A stretch of DNA of 43,324 nucleotides, from NCBI RefSeq assembly GCF_016888005.1, contig NZ_JAFDVE010000027.1, positions 1 through 43,324 on the forward strand, given 5' to 3'. Origin of the DNA: Phycicoccus sp. CSK15P-2. Its GTDB lineage: Bacteria > Actinomycetota > Actinomycetes > Actinomycetales > Dermatophilaceae. Positions 32,272-43,295 of this stretch are shown in pieces. A program made the translations under genes and the position numbers. How positions within the stretch are numbered: position 1 is the stretch's first letter; every line of letters starts with the position of its first letter. Under the pieces are notes generated by a model, which was not told the origin of the DNA, made no database searches, and saw nothing but the letters and a program-made list of their open reading frames with translations.

Positions 32272-34329
32272 GTGCAGCTCGACCCGCTTCTCGACCCCTA
32301 CCGCCTCCGCGGCCTGACCCTGCGCAACCGCGTCGTCAGCACCTCGCACGAGCCGGCGTACACCGAGGACGGCATGCCCAAGGACCGCTACCGGCTCTAC
32401 CACCTCGAGAAGGCCCGCGGCGGCGTCGGCCTGACGATGGTCGGCGGGTCCGCGGTCGTCTCCCCCGACAGCCCGCCGGCCTTCGGCAACATGCTCCTGT
32501 ACAAGGACGAGGTCGTGCCGTGGCTGCGCCGTCTCGCCGACGACGTGCACGAGGCCGGCGCCGCCATCATGTGCCAGGTGACCCACCTCGGGCGCCGCAC
32601 GAGCAGCACGTCCGGTGACTGGCTCCCGCTCGTCTACCCCTCGCCGCTGCGCGAGCCGCAGCACCGCTCCTTCCCCAAGCAGGCGGAGGCATGGGACCTC
32701 GACCGCATCGTGCGCGACTACGCCGACGCCGCCGCCCGCTGCCGCGAGGCCGGCCTCGACGGCATCGAGATCGAGTCCTACGGCCACCTCTTCGACGCGT
32801 GGGCCTCCCCCGCGACGAACCACCGCGACGACGCCTTCGGCGGCAGCCCGGAGAACCGGCTCGTCTTCCCGATGCGGGTGCTGGAGGCGGTCCGGGCCGC
32901 CGTGGGGCCGGACTTCGTCGTCGGCCTGCGGATGGCGATGGACGAGGACCTCCCGGACGGGCTCGGCCTCGAGGACACCCTCGGGGTCCTGCGTCGCTAC
33001 GCGGTGCACGGCGTCGACTTCCTGTCGGTCATCAAGGGCGGCCTCGACAGCGATGCCCGGCTCGCCGCGACGATCCCGTCGATGGGTACCCCGACCGCGC
33101 CGTTCCTCGACTTCGCCGGCCAGGTGCGTCGGGCCGTCGACATCCCGGTCATGCACGCCGCCCGCATCGGGGACGTGTCGACCGCCCGGCACGCCATCCG
33201 CGACGGCCTGCTCGACCTCGTCGGGATGACCCGCCCGCAGCTGGCCGACCCCCACCTCGTCGCGAAGGTCGCCCGCGGCGAGGAGGACCGGGTCCGCCCG
33301 TGCGTCGGGGCCAGCTACTGCCTCGACGCCATCTACGAGTCCGGTGACGCCAAGTGCATCCACAACCCGGCGACCGGCCGCGAACGCACCGTCCCCCACG
33401 TCATCGCACCGACCGTCGGACGCAGGCGGCGCGCGGTGGTCGTCGGGGCCGGCCCGGCCGGACTCGAGGCGGCCCGGGTCCTCGGCGAGCGGGGGCACGA
33501 GGTGCTCCTCCTCGAGGCGGCCGACCGTCCGGGTGGCCAGGTGCTCCTGGCGGCGTCCTCGGCCCGTCGCCGCGACCTCGTCGGCATCATCGACTGGCGG
33601 GTCCAGGAGGCCAAGCACAGCGGCGTCGAGCTCCGCTACGGGATGCTCGCCGACGCCGCGTCCGTGCGCGCGGAGGACCCCGACGTCGTCGTCGTCGCGA
33701 CCGGCGGACTGCCGAACCGCGAGTTCCTGCCCGTGGGCGCCGACCTCGTCCTGGACACCTGGGACGTCCTCGGTGGTCTCGGCGGCGCGCTGCGACCGGG
33801 ACACCGCGTCCTCGTCTTCGACGACCACGGCGGGGAGCCCGCGCTCGACGCCGCCGAGCACCTGGCCCGCTCCGGGGCCCGGGTCGAGCTCGTCACCCCG
33901 GAGCGGATGGTGGGGATCGGCGTCGGCAGCATGAACAGCCCGGCCTACCTGCGGGTCTTCGCCGAGCACGACGTCACCCTCACCCCGGCCCGGCGCCTCG
34001 TGGCCGTCCGGCGGGCCGGGCCGGACGCCGGGGGTCGGCTCGTCGCGACCCTGGCGAGCGACTACGCGGACGTCACCGTCGACCGCGTGGTCGACCACGT
34101 CGTCGTCGAGCACGGGACGCTGCCGAACGACGAGCTCTACCTCGACCTCGTCCCGGGGTCGAGCAACCTCGGCGAGGTGGACCACGCCGCCCTCCTCGCC
34201 GGCGCGCCCCAGACCGTGGTCACCGACCCCGACGGCCGCTACCAGCTCTTCCGCGTCGGCGATGCCGTGGCGAGCCGGAACATCCACGCCGCCGTGTACG
34301 ACGCCCTGCGCCTGTGCATGGTCCTGTGA
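32272..34329 (+). CDS. OYE/trimethylamine dehydrogenase-like flavoprotein (dimethylglycine or N-methylproline demethylase type)
   Basis: 685 residues from GTG 32272. An FMN TIM barrel (about 1-340) contains 'HLGRRTS', 'GIEIESYGHLFDAWASP' and 'NRLVFPMRVLEAVR'. A Cys cluster (C344, C350, C362: 'RPCVGASYCL...KCIHNPATGRE') lacks one of the four cysteines of trimethylamine dehydrogenase, as I recall also for DgcA-type demethylases. An FAD/NAD-like fold starts at the dinucleotide loop 'VVVGAGPAGLEAA' (390-402). The family oxidatively removes N-methyl groups from secondary or tertiary amines. Followed 19 bases later by a Rieske oxygenase and reductase, it would take the intermediate after the first quaternary-amine demethylation. 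Exact substrate is inferred. Confidence 0.82.
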   Translation: MQLDPLLDPYRLRGLTLRNRVVSTSHEPAYTEDGMPKDRYRLYHLEKARGGVGLTMVGGSAVVSPDSPPAFGNMLLYKDEVVPWLRRLADDVHEAGAAIMCQVTHLGRRTSSTSGDWLPLVYPSPLREPQHRSFPKQAEAWDLDRIVRDYADAAARCREAGLDGIEIESYGHLFDAWASPATNHRDDAFGGSPENRLVFPMRVLEAVRAAVGPDFVVGLRMAMDEDLPDGLGLEDTLGVLRRYAVHGVDFLSVIKGGLDSDARLAATIPSMGTPTAPFLDFAGQVRRAVDIPVMHAARIGDVSTARHAIRDGLLDLVGMTRPQLADPHLVAKVARGEEDRVRPCVGASYCLDAIYESGDAKCIHNPATGRERTVPHVIAPTVGRRRRAVVVGAGPAGLEAARVLGERGHEVLLLEAADRPGGQVLLAASSARRRDLVGIIDWRVQEAKHSGVELRYGMLADAASVRAEDPDVVVVATGGLPNREFLPVGADLVLDTWDVLGGLGGALRPGHRVLVFDDHGGEPALDAAEHLARSGARVELVTPERMVGIGVGSMNSPAYLRVFAEHDVTLTPARRLVAVRRAGPDAGGRLVATLASDYADVTVDRVVDHVVVEHGTLPNDELYLDLVPGSSNLGEVDHAALLAGAPQTVVTDPDGRYQLFRVGDAVASRNIHAAVYDALRLCMVL

Positions 34330-34348
34330 CCCCCGGGAGGTCCCGCGC

Positions 34349-35629
34349 ATGACCCTCACCCCGTCCGCCCCCTCGTCGCTCTCCGACGTCGACCGGGCCC
34401 GGCTCCTCGACGTGCTCGACGCGCGGTCGCCCGGCCGCCCTCTCCCCGGCGCGGCCTACACCGACGAGGCGCTGCACCGGCTCGACCTCGAGCTGATCTG
34501 GCAGCGGCAGTGGGTGTTCGTCGGATCGGTCGCCGAGGTCCGCGAGCCCGGCGACTACGTGACCGTGGAGCTCGGCACCGTCTCGGTGCTCGTCCTGCGC
34601 GACGACGACGAGCAGGTGGCCGCCTTCCGCAACGTGTGCCGGCACCGCGGGGCCCGGCTCGTCGAGGGGCCGCGGGGGTCGGTCGGCAACATCGTCTGCG
34701 GCTACCACCGGTGGACCTACGGGACGGACGGCCTCCTCCGGCACGCCCCCCAGCTGGCGGCGGGCACCGACACCTCCTGCCTCGGGCTGCGACGGGTCGC
34801 TGTCCGGGTCGTCGGCGGTCTCGTCTTCGTCTGTCTGGCGGCCGATCCGCCACGGGACGTCGACGCCGTCGCCGAGGTCGTCGAGCCGTACCTCACGCCG
34901 CACGCCCTCGACCGGACCAAGGTCGCCGCCCAGGTCGACCTCGTCGAGGACGGCAACTGGAAGCTGACGATGGAGAACAACCGCGAGTGCTACCACTGCG
35001 AGGGGCACCCCGACCTGCTCCGCACCTTCTTCCCGACGTGGGGTCTCGAGGACCACCAGGTGCCCCCGCGGCTGCGGGCGGCCCACGACAGGTACCTCCT
35101 CGCCGAGGCCGACCTCGCGCTCGCCTGCGACGAGCGCGGGATCCCCCACCGGCTCGTCGAGGACCTCGTCGACCGTCCGCTCGGGTTCCGCATCGCCCGC
35201 GAGGCCCTCGACGGCCTCGGCGAGTCGTTCAGCCGGGACGGCTCCCGGCTGGTCCGGCGGCTGCTGGGCGACCTCGACGAGCCCCGACTCGGTCGGGTCA
35301 CGTTCCACGCCCAGCCGAACGTGTGGGTCCACGCCCTGGCCGACCACGTGGTCACCTTCGCGGCCCTGCCGCTGGGCGCCGACCGCACCCTGGTCCGCAC
35401 GACGTGGCTCGTGCACGAGGAGGCCGAGGAGGGCGTGGACTACGACGTCGAGTCCCTCACGGAGGTCTGGCGGCACACGAACGAGGAGGACGCGGTCTTC
35501 GTCGGGCTCACCCAGCGCGGCGTGGCCGACCCCGCCTACGAGCCCGGCCCGTACACCGAGCCCGAGCGCCAGGTGGACGCCTTCGTCACCTGGTACGTCG
35601 ACCGGATGCGCGAGGAGGCGTCGCGATGA
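34349..35629 (+). CDS. Rieske non-haem iron oxygenase, betaine demethylase type (GbcA/Stc2-like)
   Basis: 426 residues from ATG 34349 with GGGAGG eight bases upstream. The Rieske [2Fe-2S] site is C97-R-H99 and C117-G-Y-H120 ('CRHRGARL...CGYHRW'). The mononuclear iron histidines H216 and H220 lie in 'MENNRECYHCEGHPDL', a signature I associate with glycine betaine, proline betaine and related quaternary-amine demethylases rather than aromatic ring dioxygenases. The enzyme should use O2 to hydroxylate an N-methyl group, releasing formaldehyde. It overlaps the reductase gene by 4 bases. No small (beta) subunit gene is present, as in GbcA/Stc2 systems. Confidence 0.85.
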   Translation: MTLTPSAPSSLSDVDRARLLDVLDARSPGRPLPGAAYTDEALHRLDLELIWQRQWVFVGSVAEVREPGDYVTVELGTVSVLVLRDDDEQVAAFRNVCRHRGARLVEGPRGSVGNIVCGYHRWTYGTDGLLRHAPQLAAGTDTSCLGLRRVAVRVVGGLVFVCLAADPPRDVDAVAEVVEPYLTPHALDRTKVAAQVDLVEDGNWKLTMENNRECYHCEGHPDLLRTFFPTWGLEDHQVPPRLRAAHDRYLLAEADLALACDERGIPHRLVEDLVDRPLGFRIAREALDGLGESFSRDGSRLVRRLLGDLDEPRLGRVTFHAQPNVWVHALADHVVTFAALPLGADRTLVRTTWLVHEEAEEGVDYDVESLTEVWRHTNEEDAVFVGLTQRGVADPAYEPGPYTEPERQVDAFVTWYVDRMREEASR

Positions 35630-36810
35630 CCCAGCCGTACCACGAGCCCGCCACCCCGGCGCCCGAGCAGCCGCACCTGCGGGTGGTGCCGGACCTCCCG
35701 ACGGTCGTCGGCGCCGGGGTCCTTCCCGACGAGGAGCCCTTCGACGAGGAGCTCGTCTGCCGCCGTGTCCTGCGGGTCACCCACGACGTCGTCTCGCTCG
35801 TCCTGGAGCCGACCACGACCCGCGGGTTCGCGTTCGTGCCCGGGCAGTACCTCACCCTCGTCGCGGACGTCGACGGCGAGACCGTGGAGCGCTGCTACAC
35901 GATCTCCTCTCCCCCCACGCGGCCGCACCTGCTCACCGTCACCGTCAAGCGGGTCCCCGGCGGCCGGCTCAGCCCGTACCTCCACGAGCGGTTCGGCCCC
36001 GGCGACCGGGTGCGGGCCCGAGGCCCGCTCGGCGGGTTCAGCGTGGCCGCCCACCCGGCCCGCACCTACCTGTTGCTGTCGGCCGGCAGTGGGATCACCC
36101 CCACCCTGTCGACCCTCCGGACCCTCGCCGATCTCGCGGAGCCGGTCGACGTCGTCGTCGTCCACCACGCCCGCACCCCCGCCGACCTGGTCTGCCGGGC
36201 CGAGGTCGAGGCGGTCGCCGCCGCGCACGGCTCCGTGCGGGTCGTGTGGGTCTGCGAGGACGACGCCTCCCCCGCCGACGGGCTCCCCCGGTGGGACGGA
36301 CCCCGCGGACGGGTGGGCGCCGACCAGCTCGCAGCCCTCGTGCCGGACCTCGCGACCCGCGAGGTGCTCACCTGCGGCCCGCCCGGCTACATGGCGGCGG
36401 TCCGCGAGGTACTGACGGTCGGTGGCGCCGACCCCGACCACTGTCACGAGGAGTCCTTCGTGCTCGGCACGACCGCCGCACCCGTCGCGTCCGCCGCGCG
36501 AACGGCGGGGCCCGAGGGCGACGCCGACGACGTCGCGGACCAGGCCCGTCCGGCGAGCATCCGCTTCGCCCGCAGCGGCCGCGAGGTCGCGTGCCCCGCC
36601 GGGACGACGGTGCTGGAGGCCGCCGCGGCCGCCGGCGTCGGCCTACCGTCGTCCTGCGCCGAGGGACTCTGCGGGACGTGCACCTCGACCTTGCTCGCGG
36701 GCTCGGTGGACATGAACCACCAGGGCGGTATCCGGCCGCGCGAGGTGGCGCAGAACAAGTTCCTCCCCTGCTGCTCGACCCCGGTCGGCGACATCGTCGT
36801 CGACGCCTGA
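35626..36810 (+). CDS. FAD/[2Fe-2S] ferredoxin reductase for the Rieske oxygenase (GbcB-like)
   Basis: 394 residues from ATG 35626, overlapping the oxygenase stop (ATGA). Flavin domain: 'FVPGQYLTL' and 'RCYTISSPP' near 65-100. NAD domain: 'LLLSAGSGITP' near 150 and 'VLTCGPPGYM' near 246. The C-terminal plant-type ferredoxin domain holds the four cluster cysteines in 'SSCAEGLCGTC' and 'FLPCCSTP'. It moves electrons from NAD(P)H to the Rieske centre. The N-terminal 35 residues are a Pro-rich extension. It is the last gene of the three-gene operon; a small hairpin follows. Confidence 0.9.
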   Translation: MTQPYHEPATPAPEQPHLRVVPDLPTVVGAGVLPDEEPFDEELVCRRVLRVTHDVVSLVLEPTTTRGFAFVPGQYLTLVADVDGETVERCYTISSPPTRPHLLTVTVKRVPGGRLSPYLHERFGPGDRVRARGPLGGFSVAAHPARTYLLLSAGSGITPTLSTLRTLADLAEPVDVVVVHHARTPADLVCRAEVEAVAAAHGSVRVVWVCEDDASPADGLPRWDGPRGRVGADQLAALVPDLATREVLTCGPPGYMAAVREVLTVGGADPDHCHEESFVLGTTAAPVASAARTAGPEGDADDVADQARPASIRFARSGREVACPAGTTVLEAAAAAGVGLPSSCAEGLCGTCTSTLLAGSVDMNHQGGIRPREVAQNKFLPCCSTPVGDIVVDA

Positions 36811-36828
36811 GGAGACCTCGGGTCCGAC

Positions 36829-36846
36829 GTCCGCCCACCCGCGGAC
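36829..36846. terminator. hairpin between the reductase and DUF4245 genes
   Basis: GTCCGC (36829-36834), loop CCACCC, GCGGAC (36841-36846), between convergent stops. Confidence 0.45.
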
Positions 36847-36863
36847 AGCCGCACGGGTCCCGG

Positions 36864-37421
36864 TCAGCCGACCGGGCGCAGCGCCTCGACGTAGACCGCC
36901 ATGTCCTCGAAGCTCGCGTCGCCGGTGACGAGCGTCGCGAGCTCGCCCGACCCGTCGTCGGGGAGGTGGAGCAGGCTGTTCTGCACCTTCGAGTCGCGGA
37001 CGAACCTCTCCCAGGTCCGCCCGGCGATCTCCATCGTGCCGTCCTGGGGCGCGCGGTTGGTCTGCGCCGAGACCCACCCCCGGCTGGGGTCCTTCGCCTG
37101 CTCGACCGCGACATAGGTGCCCCGCGGGGTCTGGTAGCCCGCGTGCCAGGTCATCACGCCGTCGGTGCTGCGGTAGTACCGCGCCGAGGTCGCGGTCCAG
37201 CCCTCCGGCAGCCCCACCGGCTCGACGACCGGCCACCCGGTGCGCTCCGCGACCTCCACCGCCGTCCCGTGCACGTCGACGACGGGCCCGCCGACCCGGT
37301 CCACCCGCGGGACGAGGAGGACGAGGAGCAGCACCATCCCGAGCACGGCGAGCAGCGAGTAGACGAGGTTCTTCGTCGACCCGAGCGAGTAGCGGCTCGT
37401 CGGCCGCGCGGGCGTGCTCAC
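36864..37421 (-). CDS. DUF4245 membrane-anchored protein
   Basis: 185 residues from GTG 37421. A short cytoplasmic tail is followed by one membrane helix (about 20-40, '[20 protein letters not shown]') and an extracytoplasmic domain with '[13 protein letters not shown]', '[18 protein letters not shown]' and '[16 protein letters not shown]', which fits actinobacterial DUF4245. Function is unknown. In many actinobacteria the family is encoded beside class I or II fumarase genes, and here the fumarase operon starts 110 bases away, divergently. Confidence 0.78.
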   Translation of the reverse strand: MSTPARPTSRYSLGSTKNLVYSLLAVLGMVLLLVLLVPRVDRVGGPVVDVHGTAVEVAERTGWPVVEPVGLPEGWTATSARYYRSTDGVMTWHAGYQTPRGTYVAVEQAKDPSRGWVSAQTNRAPQDGTMEIAGRTWERFVRDSKVQNSLLHLPDDGSGELATLVTGDASFEDMAVYVEALRPVG

Positions 37422-37532
37422 GCGACCATGGTCGCCGACGGACACCCCCGGCGCCCAATCGCCCCACGGCGATAGGGTTTCCGGATACCGCACAGCGACC
37501 GCGCGTCCGCGGCTCGAGGATGGAGGGATGTC

Positions 37533-38459
37533 GTGAGCGCCACCGCGCCGATCGTCGTCGTCGGGGAGCTGCTCGTCGACATCGTGAGCCATCCGGACGG
37601 CCACACGGCCGAGCACGTCGGAGGGTCCCCGACCAACGTCGCCATCGGCCTGTCCCGGCTCGACCACGACACGCACCTCGCCTGCCTCGTCGGCCTCGAC
37701 ACCCGCGGCCGGCACTGCGTCGAGCACGTCGAGTCCGCCGGCGTCCACCTGCTGCCGGGCAGCATCAGCGAGCAGCACCCGACCTCCACCGCCCTCGCGA
37801 CGATCGACGACTCCGGCGCCGCCACGTACGTCTTCGACCTGTACTGGACCCTGCCTCCCGTGCAGCTGCCCGCGGGCGTCGGACACATACACACGGGGTC
37901 CATCGCGACCACCCTGGAGCCGGGCGAGGCCGAGGTCACCGACGCCCTGCGCCGAGGCCGCGAGACCGGCACCGTCTCCTACGACCCGAACATACGGCCG
38001 ACGATCATGGGCTCCCCGGACCTCGTCCGCCCCAGGGTCGAGGAGCTCGTCGGGCTCTCCGACGTCGTCAAGTGCTCCGACGACGACCTCACCTGGCTCT
38101 ACCCCGACCTCACCCCGGCGGACGTCATGGCGGCCTGGACCGACCTCGGCGCCGCCCTCGTCGTCGTGACGCTCGGCGGCAAGGGCGTCACGTGGTGCAC
38201 GGCCGCCGGCGACACCGGCACCGAGCCGGCCCGGGTGCGCGAGATCGTCGACACCGTCGGCGCCGGCGACTCCTTCATGGCCGGGCTCGTCTCGGGGCTG
38301 CTCGACGCCGGGCTGCTCGGCGGCGACGACGCCCGCGACCGGCTCCGTGCAGCCTCCGCCGACGAGGTCGCCGCAGCCGTCGATCGCGCGCTGCGCACGA
38401 GCGGCATCACCGTCCGGCGCACCGGCGCCTACGCCCCGACCCGGGAGGAGATCGCATGA
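37533..38459 (+). CDS. PfkB-family carbohydrate kinase (fructokinase/ribokinase-like)
   Basis: 308 residues from GTG 37533 (GGAGGG upstream). The PfkB N-terminal block '[10 protein letters not shown]...[14 protein letters not shown]' is near 8-42. The C-terminal signature '[16 protein letters not shown]' (about 242-257) contains the catalytic Asp of G-A-G-D. 'VSYDPNIRP' near 148 is typical of fructokinases. The sugar substrate is not determined. The stop overlaps the fumarase start (ATGA). Confidence 0.9.
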   Translation: MSATAPIVVVGELLVDIVSHPDGHTAEHVGGSPTNVAIGLSRLDHDTHLACLVGLDTRGRHCVEHVESAGVHLLPGSISEQHPTSTALATIDDSGAATYVFDLYWTLPPVQLPAGVGHIHTGSIATTLEPGEAEVTDALRRGRETGTVSYDPNIRPTIMGSPDLVRPRVEELVGLSDVVKCSDDDLTWLYPDLTPADVMAAWTDLGAALVVVTLGGKGVTWCTAAGDTGTEPARVREIVDTVGAGDSFMAGLVSGLLDAGLLGGDDARDRLRAASADEVAAAVDRALRTSGITVRRTGAYAPTREEIA

Positions 38460-40162
38460 CCGACTTCGTCTACTCCGAGCTCCTGCCGGTCGGCGCCGAC
38501 GAGACCCCGTACCGGCTGCTCACGACCGACGGCGTCGAGCAGGTCGAGGGACCGGGCGGACGCACCTTCCTCCAGGTCGCTCCCGAGGCCCTCCGTCTGC
38601 TCAGCGAGACCGCGATGCACGACATCGCGCACTACCTGCGCCCGGCGCACCTCCAGCAGCTGGCGAACATCCTCGAGGACCCCGAGGCGTCCGACAACGA
38701 CAGGTTCGTCGCCCTCGACCTCCTGAAGAACGCCAACATCGCCGCCGGCGGCGTCCTCCCCATGTGCCAGGACACCGGCACCGCCATCGTCATGGGCAAG
38801 CGCGGCCAGCACGTCCTCACCGAGGGCACCGACGAGGAGGCCCTGAGCCGCGGGGTCTACGACGCCTACACCCGGCTCAACCTCCGCTACTCGCAGATGG
38901 CGCCGGTGACGATGTGGGAGGAGCGCAACACCGGCTCCAACCTCCCCGCGCAGGTCGAGCTCTACGCCGACACCGCACCCGGGCACGAGACCACGTACAA
39001 GCTCCTCTTCATGGCCAAGGGCGGCGGCAGTGCCAACAAGTCGTTCCTGTTCCAGGAGACCAAGGCGATCCTCAACCCCGACGGGATGATGCGCTTCCTC
39101 GACAGGACCCTGCGCGGCCTCGGCACGGCCGCGTGCCCGCCCTATCACCTGGCCGTCGTCATCGGCGGCACGAGCGCCGAGTTCGCCCTGAAGACCGCGA
39201 AGTACGCGAGCGCGAAGTACCTCGACCACCTGCCGAAGGCGGGTGACCCCGCCACCGGCCACGGCTTCCGCGACACCGAGCTCGAGGAGCAGGTCCTCGA
39301 GCTCACCCGGCAGTTCGGCATCGGCGCCCAGTTCGGCGGCAAGTACTTCTGCCACGACGTCCGCGTCGTGCGCCTCCCCCGGCACGGTGCGAGCCTGCCG
39401 GTCGCCGTCGCCGTCTCCTGCTCGGCCGACCGCCAGGTCCTCGCGAAGATCACGTCCGAGGGCGTCTTCATCGAGCAGCTCGAGACCGACCCGGCCAGGT
39501 TCCTGCCGGAGCAGACCCCCGAGGACCTCGACCACGAGGCCCACGGTGTCAGCGGCACCGGGGCGGGCGCCGTGGTACAGATCGACCTCGACCAGCCGAT
39601 GGACGCCATCCTCGCCGAGCTCGGCAGACACCCGGTCAAGACCCGGCTCTCGCTCACCGGGCCGCTCGTCGTGGCCCGCGACATCGCGCACGCGAAGATC
39701 AAGGAGCGGCTCGACGCGGGCGAGGCGATGCCGCAGTACCTCAAGGACCATCCGGTGTACTACGCGGGGCCGGCCAAGACCCCGGAGGGGATGCCGTCCG
39801 GGTCGTTCGGCCCGACGACCGCCGGCCGGATGGACTCCTACGTCGAGCAGTTCCAGGCCGCGGGCGGCTCGATGGTCATGCTCGCCAAGGGCAACCGCTC
39901 CCAGCAGGTCACCGACGCCTGCCGGACGCACGGCGGGTTCTACCTCGGCTCGATCGGCGGCCCGGCGGCGCGGCTCGCCCAGGACTGCATCCGCAGCGTC
40001 GAGGTGCTGGAGTACCCCGAGCTCGGCATGGAAGCGGTCTGGAAGATCGAGGTCGAGGACTTCCCGGCGTTCATCGTCGTCGACGACAAGGGCGAGGACT
40101 TCTTCGCCGCCGTGACCAAGCCGGTCGCGTTCACCATCGAGAAGAGGACGGGCCTGCTGTGA
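38456..40162 (+). CDS. fumA: Fumarate hydratase, class I ([4Fe-4S])
   Basis: 568 residues, the length of single-chain class I fumarases. The three cluster cysteines are C104 in '[10 protein letters not shown]', C227 in '[10 protein letters not shown]' and C322 in '[11 protein letters not shown]'. The alpha domain also shows '[13 protein letters not shown]', and the beta domain contains '[16 protein letters not shown]', '[21 protein letters not shown]' and '[13 protein letters not shown]'. It hydrates fumarate to malate in the TCA cycle; class I enzymes are oxygen- and superoxide-sensitive. ATG 38456 overlaps the kinase stop and follows GGGAGGAG. The stop overlaps the carbonic anhydrase GTG. 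Confidence 0.96.
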   Translation: MTDFVYSELLPVGADETPYRLLTTDGVEQVEGPGGRTFLQVAPEALRLLSETAMHDIAHYLRPAHLQQLANILEDPEASDNDRFVALDLLKNANIAAGGVLPMCQDTGTAIVMGKRGQHVLTEGTDEEALSRGVYDAYTRLNLRYSQMAPVTMWEERNTGSNLPAQVELYADTAPGHETTYKLLFMAKGGGSANKSFLFQETKAILNPDGMMRFLDRTLRGLGTAACPPYHLAVVIGGTSAEFALKTAKYASAKYLDHLPKAGDPATGHGFRDTELEEQVLELTRQFGIGAQFGGKYFCHDVRVVRLPRHGASLPVAVAVSCSADRQVLAKITSEGVFIEQLETDPARFLPEQTPEDLDHEAHGVSGTGAGAVVQIDLDQPMDAILAELGRHPVKTRLSLTGPLVVARDIAHAKIKERLDAGEAMPQYLKDHPVYYAGPAKTPEGMPSGSFGPTTAGRMDSYVEQFQAAGGSMVMLAKGNRSQQVTDACRTHGGFYLGSIGGPAARLAQDCIRSVEVLEYPELGMEAVWKIEVEDFPAFIVVDDKGEDFFAAVTKPVAFTIEKRTGLL

Positions 40163-40671
40163 CCGACCAGCCGAACGCCGACACCTTCGAGGACCTCCTC
40201 GCCGCCAACGAGCAGTTCTCGATGAACTTCGACCTCGCCGGCTTCGACGGCGTCGCGGCGCGGGGCGTCGCCATCGTCACCTGCATGGACTCCCGCATCG
40301 ACCCGCTGCGAATGGTCGGTCTGCGGCCCGGCGACGCGAAGATCTTCCGCAACCCCGGCGGGCGGGTCACGCCGCAGGCGCTCGAGGCGCTCGTCCTCGG
40401 GGTACACCTGCTGGGCGTCTCGCGCGTCCTCGTCGTCCCGCACACCCGGTGCGCCATGGCGTCGGCCGGCGAGCAGGAGATCCGCGAGCGGGTCGGCGCC
40501 TCCGCGGGTATGGACGCGTCGTGGCAGCGCTTCGGCGTCGTCCCGGACCAGGAGGACGCTCTGCGCCAGGACGTCGCCGCCGTCCGCACCCACCCGCTCA
40601 TCGGTGACCGTGCGCTCGTCGGCGGGTTCGTCTACGACGTCGACACCGGACTGCTGCGTCGCGTCGTCTGA
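40159..40671 (+). CDS. Beta-class carbonic anhydrase
   Basis: 170 residues from GTG 40159, overlapping the fumarase stop (GTGA). The zinc site is complete: C42-x-D44-x-R46 in 'TCMDSRIDP' and H95-x-x-C98 in 'VPHTRCAM'. 'FRNPGGRVT' follows as in short beta-CA proteins. At 170 residues it belongs to the short form. It interconverts CO2 and bicarbonate in the cytoplasm. Its coupling to a class I fumarase suggests a link with anaplerotic CO2 fixation around malate/oxaloacetate, which is inference. Confidence 0.9.
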   Translation: MTDQPNADTFEDLLAANEQFSMNFDLAGFDGVAARGVAIVTCMDSRIDPLRMVGLRPGDAKIFRNPGGRVTPQALEALVLGVHLLGVSRVLVVPHTRCAMASAGEQEIRERVGASAGMDASWQRFGVVPDQEDALRQDVAAVRTHPLIGDRALVGGFVYDVDTGLLRRVV

Positions 40672-40698
40672 GCACCCCGACGACCCGCACACGGTTCG

Positions 40699-40712
40699 TG
40701 GGAGCGCTCTCA
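40699..40712. promoter_or_regulatory. CebR-like (LacI family) operator before the beta-glucosidase
   Basis: TGGGAGCGCTCTCA differs by one base from the palindrome TGGGAGCGCTCCCA known to bind the cellobiose-responsive repressor CebR in Streptomyces. It lies 20 bases before the beta-glucosidase ATG, just upstream of a candidate -10 (TACCGT, 40719-40724). Confidence 0.75.
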
Positions 40713-40718
40713 CGGCGG

Positions 40719-40724
40719 TACCGT
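40719..40724 (+). promoter_or_regulatory. candidate -10 of the beta-glucosidase promoter
   Basis: TACCGT ends exactly 7 bases before the ATG at 40732, with no Shine-Dalgarno. This suggests a leaderless transcript whose promoter is covered by the CebR-like operator. Confidence 0.4.
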
Positions 40725-40731
40725 GGCGCCC

Positions 40732-42110
<1,379 letters not shown>

Positions 42111-42114
<4 letters not shown>

Positions 42115-43295
42115 CACGGCGGGTCCTCGTCGTCGGCGGCGGCATCCTCGGGCTGACCGTCGCCGACCGCGTCCTGCGCGAGGACCCGCGCGCCGAGGTC
42201 ACCGTGCTCGACAAGGAGGCCGGCTGGGCCCGCCACCAGACGGGCCGGAACAGCGGGGTCGTCCACTCCGGGCTGTACTACCCCCCGGACAGCGCGAAGG
42301 CCCGCTGGTGCCGGGCCGGGGTCGCCCGGCTCCTCGCCTTCGCCCGCGACGAGGGCGTGCCGCACGCCGTGCCGGGCAAGCTCGTCGTCGCGACCGAGCG
42401 GTCCGAGCTACAACGGCTCGAGGCGCTGCACGCGCGGGGCCTCGCGAACGGCCTCGCCGTCCGGATGCTCGGCCCCGGCGAAGCACGCGAGCGCGAGCCG
42501 CACGTCGCCACGCTCGCGGCACTGCACGTCCCGGAGACCGGGGTCGTCGACTACCGGGCCGTGTGCGCGGCGCTGGTCCGCCGCCTGGGCGCCGCCGGCG
42601 CGGACCTGCGGACCGGTGTCGAGGTGCTCGGGGGCGAGGAGCGTCCCAGCGGGATGCACGTCGCGACGACGGCGGGCGAGCTGTCGGCCGACCACGTGGT
42701 CACCTGCGCCGGGCTGCAGACCGACCTCGTCACGCGCCGGCTCGGGCACGTCCCGAGCGTACGCATCGTCCCCTTCCGTGGTGAGTACCGCGAGCTCGCG
42801 CCGGCGGCGGCGCACCTCGTCCGCGGCCTGGTCTACCCCGTGCCGGACCCGGACCTGCCGTTCCTCGGGGTCCACCTGACCCGCGGCGTCGACGGCACGG
42901 TGCACGCCGGCCCCAACGCGGTCCTCGCGCTGGCCCGGGAGGGGTACCGCTGGCGTGACGTCGCCCCCCGTGAGCTCGCCGGGACCCTTGCGTACCCGGG
43001 GTTCTGGCGTCTCGCCGCCGGTCAGGTCCGCACCGGGGCGGCGGAGGTCGCCCGGTCGCTGTCGGCGCACGGATTCGGCTCGAGCCTGCGCCGGCTCGTC
43101 CCCGCGCTGCGGGACGTGGACCTCCTGCCCTCGCCCGCCGGGGTCCGTGCCCAGGCCGTGCGCGCGGACGGCCGGCTCGTCGACGACTTCCTCGTCGAAC
43201 GCTCCGGCCGCTGCGTCCACGTCCTCAACGCGCCCTCCCCCGCGGCGACCGCCTCCTTCGAGATCGCCCGACACGTCGTCGGCCTCCACCCCTGA
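42111..43295 (+). CDS. lhgO: L-2-hydroxyglutarate oxidase (FAD-dependent)
   Basis: 394 residues from GTG 42111, overlapping the beta-glucosidase stop. The N-terminal FAD loop 'VLVVGGGILGLTVADRVL' (5-22) is followed by the LhgO/L2HGDH motif 'GRNSGVVHSGLYYPPDSAKARWC' near 44-66, then 'VPETGVVDYRAVCAALVRRL' and 'FRGEYRELAP'. The C-terminus 'VLNAPSPAATASFEIARHVV' is also typical. It oxidises L-2-hydroxyglutarate to 2-oxoglutarate at the membrane, with electrons going to the quinone pool, a repair/catabolic step. No functional tie to the beta-glucosidase is known; the overlap only implies shared expression. Confidence 0.93.

Noticed and set aside
32224-34359. 711-codon antisense frame over the flavoprotein gene
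   Set aside because: Shadow frame; the opposite strand encodes a protein with clear FMN and FAD motifs.
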